Assembly: GCF_000712035.1 (NCBI RefSeq)
Contig: NZ_JONV01000006.1
Span: forward strand, 1 to 64,000
Source of the DNA: Salinicoccus luteus DSM 17002
GTDB taxonomy: Bacteria > Bacillota > Bacilli > Staphylococcales > Salinicoccaceae
Direction: 5' to 3'
DNA length: 64,000 nt
Positions within the stretch are counted from its first letter, which is position 1; every line of letters begins with the position of its first letter. The position numbers were made by a program, and so were the translations under genes. The notes under the pieces are model-generated. The model had not been told where the DNA came from and searched no databases. It saw only the letters and a program-made list of their open reading frames with translations. Below are positions 60,125 to 64,000 of this stretch, one piece after another.

Positions 60125-61489
60125 ATGAATTTGGAAGCATATCAAAACATTCTGGATGACGTCAGGCTGGATTCAGACAGAGCCTACCTCAGCCTGCAGT
60201 TGCCCATTGATGGATATGATATAGATGAACAGAAGATATTTTCATATTTCCGTCAATCGCAGGGGGCAAGGTACTGGTTCCGTTCCAAAGACGACAGATA
60301 TAACACTGTCGGTATTGAATACCTTGAGAGCATCAAGAGGGACAAGTATTCCTCCAGGGCACTGGCCGTCCAGAAATCCACATTATATGACAAGGTCCAG
60401 AAAGTGGCGCTTGAAGAGGATATGAAATCCTCCCTCAGCCTTTTTGGCGGCACGCGCTTTGATAATAAGGACACTTCTGATGAATGGAACGATTTTACCA
60501 TGGTGGAATTCCACCTTCCGAAGTGGCAGTTCGACCTGGTCAACAGGGAACTGTTCTATTCGGTTCCGCTTGCGGATGTGGACATGGCTTCTGTTCTGGG
60601 CAGCATTTCAGGAGAGCTTGAAAACATTGCAGCAGTCGAAATCGAAGCGTTCGAAGCGCCACAGATCAATATGGAAAAGGACATCTTTCCGGAGGAATGG
60701 AAGTCACTCGTCGACCAGGCCGTGAGTGTACTGGATGAAACGGCCTTCAGGAAAGTGGTGCTGGCGAGACAGCGTCTGCTGACATTCAAATCAACGATCG
60801 ATCCTCTTTTTTTATTGAAAAGATTGAATGACGAAACAGGCACATATACGATCTATTATGAAAAAGGGAAGTCGCTCTTTGTGTCCAAATCGCCTGAAAA
60901 GCTCTTTGATATCCAGGGGAATACGCTGCGGACGAATGCGATAGCAGGATCGTCGGAGCGCACCGGGGACGAAGAGAAGGATGAAATGCAGAAGTCATTC
61001 CTTCTGAACGATGAGAAGAACCGGTATGAGCATGAGCTTGTGCGGGAGTCCATCGTCAGCGATCTCGAACCATTCACGGACTGGGTGGAATTCGGCCCCG
61101 AGCCCAATATACTGGAAAACAGATATATCTATCATCTCCACACGCCGATCAGGGCGGAACTGGCGGAAGAGACCGGCATATTCGAGCTGTTGGATGCCAT
61201 CCATCCCACACCGGCTGTCGGCGGCATGCCGAAGGATCGGGCCCGGCAGTACATCATGGAAGAGGAATACGGCACAAGAGGACTCTATGCAGCGCCGATC
61301 GGCCTCATCCACGAAGACAATGAGAGCGAGTTCGTCGTGGCCATAAGATCCATGCTGCTGCATGCCAACAGTGCAACACTGTTCGCAGGATGCGGCATCG
61401 TCAAAGGGTCTTCCAGCGAAAAGGAATTTGAAGAGACACGTGTCAAATTCACACCAATGCTTAATGTACTGGGGGTAGAGAACAAATGA
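60125..61489 (+). CDS. menF: isochorismate synthase
   Basis: A 454-aa chorismate-using enzyme making isochorismate for menaquinone. C-terminal blocks: FRKVVLARQRL (catalytic Lys region), LRTNAIAGSSERTG, HELVRESIVSDLEPF, IHPTPAVGGMPKDRA and FAGCGIVKGSS. It starts GAAAGAAGTGTGTATTA ATG. The stop overlaps the menD start (ATGA). Confidence 0.94.
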   Translation: MNLEAYQNILDDVRLDSDRAYLSLQLPIDGYDIDEQKIFSYFRQSQGARYWFRSKDDRYNTVGIEYLESIKRDKYSSRALAVQKSTLYDKVQKVALEEDMKSSLSLFGGTRFDNKDTSDEWNDFTMVEFHLPKWQFDLVNRELFYSVPLADVDMASVLGSISGELENIAAVEIEAFEAPQINMEKDIFPEEWKSLVDQAVSVLDETAFRKVVLARQRLLTFKSTIDPLFLLKRLNDETGTYTIYYEKGKSLFVSKSPEKLFDIQGNTLRTNAIAGSSERTGDEEKDEMQKSFLLNDEKNRYEHELVRESIVSDLEPFTDWVEFGPEPNILENRYIYHLHTPIRAELAEETGIFELLDAIHPTPAVGGMPKDRARQYIMEEEYGTRGLYAAPIGLIHEDNESEFVVAIRSMLLHANSATLFAGCGIVKGSSSEKEFEETRVKFTPMLNVLGVENK

Positions 61490-63162
61490 ATCCATCAGAC
61501 CATCAGAATGCATTGACGTACCAGGTGTTCACGCTCATGGATCTGCTGCAGTCCCACGGTGTACAGGAGATCGTCATCAGTCCAGGTTCACGTTCGACAC
61601 CACTGGCCCTGGCAGCAGAGCTTCACCCGGACATCCACACCCATATTCACCCGGATGAAAGGAGTGCGGCTTTCTTTGCGCTTGGACTGGCCAAGCTGGA
61701 GCATTCCCCCGTGGGGCTCATATGCACGTCGGGTACGGCGGCGGCAAACTATCTGCCGGCAATCGCCGAAGCGGACCTCAGTCATATCCCGCTCCTCGCA
61801 CTGACGGCAGACCGTCCGCATGAACTGCGGGATGTTGGGGCGCCGCAGGCGATCAACCAGAGGGACATGTACCGGAATTACGTGCGGTATTATACGGAGC
61901 TGCCGATTGCGGATGTGCATGAATCCCTCCCGAACCTGCTTGAGACGAAAGTCATGCAGTGTGCACAGTATCTCAGGGGTCTGGAAATGGGACCGGTGCA
62001 TATCAATATACCGATCAGGGAACCGCTGATGCCGGATATGACACGGACCGATCTCTTCTTCAGGACGCCGAAGGCGCTGACCCAGTACAGAACCGTTCCC
62101 GAGGCAGGCATTCGTCTGGATGGGCACGGCATTGTACTGATCGGGGAGACGGTCGAGGAACTGGATGCGGTAGCGCCGATCCTGGACAGGGACAACCTGA
62201 CAGTGATTACGGATCCACGCCAGCATATCCGGCGGAACCTGGCAGGTGCCATCACCCACCAGGATCTCATCTTCAACAGCATGCATCCCGAGCAATTCGA
62301 ACGGCTTGAGCGTGAAGTCGACTTCATCGTACGTATTGGAGAACCGCTTACATCAAAAGCGACCAACAAATTCCTGGCCCAGTCTGGTGTTCCGCAGTAT
62401 CTGATCAGTGAGCACCAGATACTGAAGACATTCCCGGTAGCACCGAAGGAAGCCTTTGTGGGCACAATCAGTGAAATTTTGAAGTCGATCGAATTCTCAT
62501 CCGGCGGGACAGGTCCCAAGGCCTGGCTGACGGCGCTCGATGCCCGCATCAGCAAAAGGATCGAAAAGTACATCGCCGATTATGATGATGAAGGGCGCTT
62601 CATGTATGAAATTATCAGGCACACACCGGCGCACCGTGCAGTATTCCTCTCCAACAGCATGCCGATCAGGGATGGGGAGCGGTACGACCTGGACAATACC
62701 CAGCGGATATATGCGAACCGGGGCGCCAATGGCATAGATGGCGTGGTGTCCACTGCACTCGGCATGGCTGTAAAGACGCCGCTCACCCTCGTCATCGGCG
62801 ACATTGCGCTCTATCATGATATGAATGGGCTCATCATGTCGAAGCTCGAGGACATCGACATCAATATCATCGTGTTCAACAACAATGGGGGCGGCATATT
62901 CAGCTTCCTGCCCCAGAATGACAACCAGGAACATTTCGAGCGGCTCTTCGGCACCCCGCTGGATCTCGATTTCAGACACACTGCCGAGCTGTACAATTTC
63001 AACTACATGCATACGGACAAGATCGCGGACATCACGAACGGGCTCATGAACCAAAAGGGCCGGAACATTATAGAAATAAAGACGGACAGGGTGACGAATG
63101 CCGCATCCCACCAGGATCTGCGTCGGCAGATCGAAGATGTGGTGAAATCCGTTGAAATTTAA
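61486..63162 (+). CDS. menD: SEPHCHC synthase (2-succinyl-5-enolpyruvyl-6-hydroxy-3-cyclohexene-1-carboxylate synthase)
   Basis: A 558-aa thiamine diphosphate enzyme joining 2-oxoglutarate-derived succinyl to isochorismate. Family blocks: ISPGSRSTPLALAA, HPDERSAAFFALGLAK with the catalytic Glu region, PVGLICTSGTAAANYLPA, ALTADRPHELRDVGAPQAI; ThDP-binding GDIALYHDMNGL and IIVFNNNGGGIFSFLPQ. Start overlaps menF by 4 nt; end overlaps menH by 11 nt. Confidence 0.96.
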   Translation: MNPSDHQNALTYQVFTLMDLLQSHGVQEIVISPGSRSTPLALAAELHPDIHTHIHPDERSAAFFALGLAKLEHSPVGLICTSGTAAANYLPAIAEADLSHIPLLALTADRPHELRDVGAPQAINQRDMYRNYVRYYTELPIADVHESLPNLLETKVMQCAQYLRGLEMGPVHINIPIREPLMPDMTRTDLFFRTPKALTQYRTVPEAGIRLDGHGIVLIGETVEELDAVAPILDRDNLTVITDPRQHIRRNLAGAITHQDLIFNSMHPEQFERLEREVDFIVRIGEPLTSKATNKFLAQSGVPQYLISEHQILKTFPVAPKEAFVGTISEILKSIEFSSGGTGPKAWLTALDARISKRIEKYIADYDDEGRFMYEIIRHTPAHRAVFLSNSMPIRDGERYDLDNTQRIYANRGANGIDGVVSTALGMAVKTPLTLVIGDIALYHDMNGLIMSKLEDIDINIIVFNNNGGGIFSFLPQNDNQEHFERLFGTPLDLDFRHTAELYNFNYMHTDKIADITNGLMNQKGRNIIEIKTDRVTNAASHQDLRRQIEDVVKSVEI

Positions 63163-63937
63163 CCATCGATTCAGAGATAACGGCAAAAGCCGGACGATCC
63201 TGCTGCTGCATGGATTTCTGTCTGATATGGCGAGCATGGAGGGGGTGGCCGGCGAGCTGGCGCCACATTTCAACATGCTCACAGTCGACCTTCCGGGTTT
63301 CGGCGGCACGCCAAGCACCGGCATCGACTACGGCATGGAGGATATTGCGGAGGGACTCCGCCGGCTCCTCATATCCCTCGATATCCAGAAGGTGGATATA
63401 CTCGGATATTCGATGGGGGGCAGGGTTGCCCTGTCCTTCATTGCCGGCCACCCCGAATATGTCGGGCGTGCCGTATTGGAGAGCGGTTCCCCTGGGATCG
63501 CATCGGATGAGGAGCGGGAGTCCCGCCGGCATACAGATGCCGGGCGGGCTGCACGCATCAACGAGGACTTCACTGCATTCATCGCCGGCTGGGAGGAAAT
63601 GGGGCTGTTCAGCAGCCAGCGGACGCTGCCTGAAAAGACGCAGGAGCAGCAGCGGCAGAACCGCCTCTCCCAGCAGCCGGCAGAAGCAGCGGACAGCCTG
63701 ATGAAGTACGGCACGGGCGTCCAGCCTTCCTATTGGGAAAAGCTTGGGGATATCGACCGCCCCGTACTGCTCCTGGCAGGCGCGCAGGATGAGAAGTTCA
63801 TAGCAGTCAATTCCAGAATGTCACAACTGCTCCCGGATGCCCGTCTTGAAATCATCGATGGGGCCGGGCACAACATTCATATGGAAGCACCACAAAAATT
63901 TGGTACAATAGTGATAGATTTTCTACTAGGAGGATAA
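63152..63937 (+). CDS. menH: SHCHC synthase (alpha/beta-hydrolase fold)
   Basis: A 261-aa alpha/beta-hydrolase that eliminates pyruvate from SEPHCHC. Oxyanion region LLLHGFLSD, nucleophile elbow GYSMGGRVAL, acid in LLLAGAQDEKF, catalytic His in GAGHNIHMEAP. The TTG start at 63152 lies within menD with GGTGAAA upstream. It lies 3 nt before menB. Confidence 0.9.
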   Translation: MKFNHRFRDNGKSRTILLLHGFLSDMASMEGVAGELAPHFNMLTVDLPGFGGTPSTGIDYGMEDIAEGLRRLLISLDIQKVDILGYSMGGRVALSFIAGHPEYVGRAVLESGSPGIASDEERESRRHTDAGRAARINEDFTAFIAGWEEMGLFSSQRTLPEKTQEQQRQNRLSQQPAEAADSLMKYGTGVQPSYWEKLGDIDRPVLLLAGAQDEKFIAVNSRMSQLLPDARLEIIDGAGHNIHMEAPQKFGTIVIDFLLGG

Positions 63938-63940
63938 AGA

Positions 63941-64000
63941 ATGGCAAGAAAATGGGAAACACTCAAAGAATATAGAGAGATCAAGTATGAGTTCTACAAC
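63941..64000 (+). CDS. menB: 1,4-dihydroxy-2-naphthoyl-CoA synthase, N-terminal part (cut by window edge)
   Basis: Twenty codons only, starting MARKWETLKEYREIKYEFYN after AGGAGG with 8 nt, typical for MenB, an enoyl-CoA hydratase-like ring-closing enzyme. Position after menH as in Staphylococcus supports the call. The rest lies beyond the window. Confidence 0.9.
   Translation, partial: MARKWETLKEYREIKYEFYN

Overview
The window looks like chromosome from a moderately halophilic member of the Staphylococcaceae, most likely Salinicoccus or a close relative. The evidence is gene content and order: prsA-yhaH-hit, ecsAB, traP, hemEHY and menA/menFDHB are arranged as in Staphylococcus. The coding sequence is richer in G+C than Staphylococcus, and many surface proteins carry Ser/Thr-Glu-Glu linkers. 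No rRNA, phage, CRISPR array or intact transposase was seen. Genus assignment is inference.

Layout. 1-728: the 3' part of a tRNA array (Phe, Thr, Tyr, Trp, His, Gln, Cys, an aberrant Gly, Leu). 840-5500: a Cse60-like small protein, an S9 peptidase, a MetE-like methyltransferase under a SAM-I riboswitch, and YceI. 5.6-8.3 kb: a secreted-protein operon (lipoprotein, NodB deacetylase, putative glycosyl hydrolase). 8.5-13.3 kb: HD hydrolase, DsdA, then queG-trmL-nfrA. 13.3-21.8 kb: a 38-aa membrane peptide, fumC-ppx-ppk, and a chorismate-using amidotransferase pair. 21.8-25.4 kb: pseudouridine synthase, a thioredoxin/BdbC pair, and a divergent GAF-domain two-component system of AirSR/YhcYZ type. 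25.5-34.2 kb: dicarboxylate/glutamate symporter, XRE regulator, yheB, yheA, yhaO-yhaN-yhaM. 34.3-43.4 kb: prsA, yhaH, hit, ecsAB, traP, hemEHY (coproporphyrin-dependent heme pathway, with a Fur-like box over the promoter) and lipoate ligase. 43.4-44.5 kb: an IDEAL-domain protein divergent from comK. 44.5-51.8 kb: two tRNAs, a membrane nuclease, a catE/catR-like pair, an NCS1 permease and a Rieske oxidoreductase. 52.0-52.75 kb: a second tRNA array. 52.7-58.5 kb: accessory DNA with a DedA protein, broken genes, acidic lipoproteins and a copper-binding protein. 58.5-64.0 kb: the menaquinone locus, with menB cut by the window edge.

Functional themes are envelope maintenance (PrsA, Ecs, DedA, the deacetylase/hydrolase operon, BdbC), respiration (menaquinone and heme), redox and quinone sensing (AirSR-like, CatR-like), RNA processing (YhaM, TrmL, QueG) and polyphosphate metabolism.

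The observations most worth checking are the tRNA-Gly-like gene at 551-622, whose altered D-loop and anticodon loop suggest a dedicated cell-wall glycine donor; the 11-5-11 bp perfect palindrome between bdbC and the two-component system; the Fur-like box at hemE; a degenerate tRNA-Ser 3' end at 54.7 kb that may mark an old integration; and small proteins at 845-910, 981-1130 and 13345-13461.
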